Assembly: GCA_030654635.1 (NCBI GenBank)
Contig: JAURXE010000089.1
Span: forward strand, 1 to 5,086
Length of the DNA stretch: 5,086 nucleotides
Source: Pseudomonas sp.
Lineage (GTDB): Bacteria > Pseudomonadota > Gammaproteobacteria > Pseudomonadales > Pseudomonadaceae
Reading direction: 5' to 3'
Positions 4,575 to 5,086 of the stretch are shown here, one piece after another. The translations under genes and the position numbers were made by a program. Under the pieces are notes generated by a model that saw nothing but the letters and a program-made list of their open reading frames with translations, was not told where the DNA came from and searched no databases. Within the stretch, counting starts at the first letter, position 1; each line of letters begins with the position of its first letter.

Positions 4575-5086
4575 CTACAACTGGCGTTGGTAAAACCGCC
4601 ATTCCAATTGCAGCACCTCGGCCAGATGCGCAGCAAAGCGAAAGCCATGACCCTCTTGCGCATAGACGTGCTGCTCGACCTCGACGCCCCGCGCTTGCAA
4701 TGCGCCGACCATCGACGCGGTCTGCTCGGGCAACACCACCGCATCGCGCCCACCCTGAAAGAAAATCAGCGGCGCGCGAATCCGCTCGGCGTGGTACAGC
4801 GGCGTACGCGCTTGGTAACGCTCGGCATCAAGTTCGGGATCGCCAATCAACCAGTCCAGGTAGTCCGCCTCAAACTTATGGGTAACCCGCCGCAGCGCCA
4901 GCGGATCGCTGACCCCATACAGGCTAGCGCCGGCGCGAAACACCCGATGAAACGCCAAGGCGCACAGCGTGCTGTAGCCGCCGGCACTGGCGCCCCGAAT
5001 AAACGCACGTTCGGGGTCGATCAGCCCCCGGCCGGCCAGATGCTCGACCAGCGCCACGCTGTCCTCCACCTCGATCAGCCCCCACT
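4575..5086 (-). CDS. pqqH: PqqH-like S9-family peptidase (C-terminal catalytic part)
   Basis: The gene enters from the right edge; 169 C-terminal residues are readable, ending at the TAG at 4577-4575. The fragment is the alpha/beta-hydrolase catalytic domain of a prolyl-oligopeptidase (S9)-type enzyme. The nucleophile motif is GASAGG with Ser encoded at 4988-4986, the acid is Asp at 4745-4743 in FFQGGRDAVV, and the catalytic His at 4649-4647 lies in QEGHGF, so the Ser-Asp-His triad is complete. The opening WGLIEVEDSVALVEHL and the THKFEADYLDWLIG segment also fit the family. The N-terminal beta-propeller expected in these proteins would be outside the window. In P. aeruginosa the gene directly before ercA is PA1990 (pqqH), next to the PQQ biosynthesis genes; the same position here supports the name. 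Its actual substrate is not known to me, and a role in PqqA peptide handling is only a suggestion. ercA follows 150 nt downstream on the same strand. Confidence 0.88.
   Translation of the reverse strand, partial: WGLIEVEDSVALVEHLAGRGLIDPERAFIRGASAGGYSTLCALAFHRVFRAGASLYGVSDPLALRRVTHKFEADYLDWLIGDPELDAERYQARTPLYHAERIRAPLIFFQGGRDAVVLPEQTASMVGALQARGVEVEQHVYAQEGHGFRFAAHLAEVLQLEWRFYQRQL

Noticed and set aside
4439..4885. Plus-strand open frame of 148 codons opposite the pqqH end and its downstream gap
   Set aside because: Arg/Ala/Pro-rich translation typical of the wrong strand of GC-rich DNA; the minus strand has a complete catalytic triad.

Overview
The window looks like chromosome from a Pseudomonas-type gammaproteobacterium. 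The flagellar trio flgM-flgN-flgZ and the series pqqH-ercA-ercS both have the protein sequences and gene order I know from Pseudomonas. All coding space is explained by six genes (two cut by the window edges). I see no tRNA, rRNA, insertion sequence, CRISPR array or attachment site, and no gene-free stretch longer than about 150 bases.

Left part, plus strand (1-1520): late flagellar regulation and assembly. The 3' end of flgM (anti-sigma factor of FliA) is followed by flgN (export chaperone for the hook-filament junction proteins) and flgZ (YcgR-type c-di-GMP-responsive flagellar brake with a PilZ domain). A sigma-28 (FliA)-like promoter sits in the gap before flgZ (734-760). It suggests that the brake is made late, with the filament and motor genes, separately from flgMN. 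The flgM-flgN gap and the flgN-flgZ gap both contain inverted repeats that could influence translation.

Right part, minus strand (5086-1583): regulation of PQQ-dependent alcohol oxidation. In order of transcription come the C-terminal half of an S9-type peptidase (the gene called pqqH in P. aeruginosa, next to the PQQ biosynthesis genes), then ercA (iron-containing alcohol dehydrogenase-like protein with a complete metal site), then ercS (soluble PAS-histidine kinase-receiver hybrid). ercA and ercS overlap by 17 nt and are very probably co-transcribed and translationally coupled. pqqH and ercA are separated by about 150 nt containing a 20-bp near-perfect palindrome and a second dyad, which may mark a terminator and/or a regulated ercAS promoter.

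The two blocks converge at 1521-1582, so flgZ and ercS end tail to tail with only 62 nt between them and no convincing intrinsic terminator. The genes all belong to known families and I did not find a new system. The points worth following up are regulatory: the FliA promoter and surrounding inverted repeat, the pqqH-ercA intergenic dyads, an in-phase A_AAA_AAG slippery heptamer at the start of ercS, and the pairing of an apparently active dehydrogenase with an orphan hybrid kinase.
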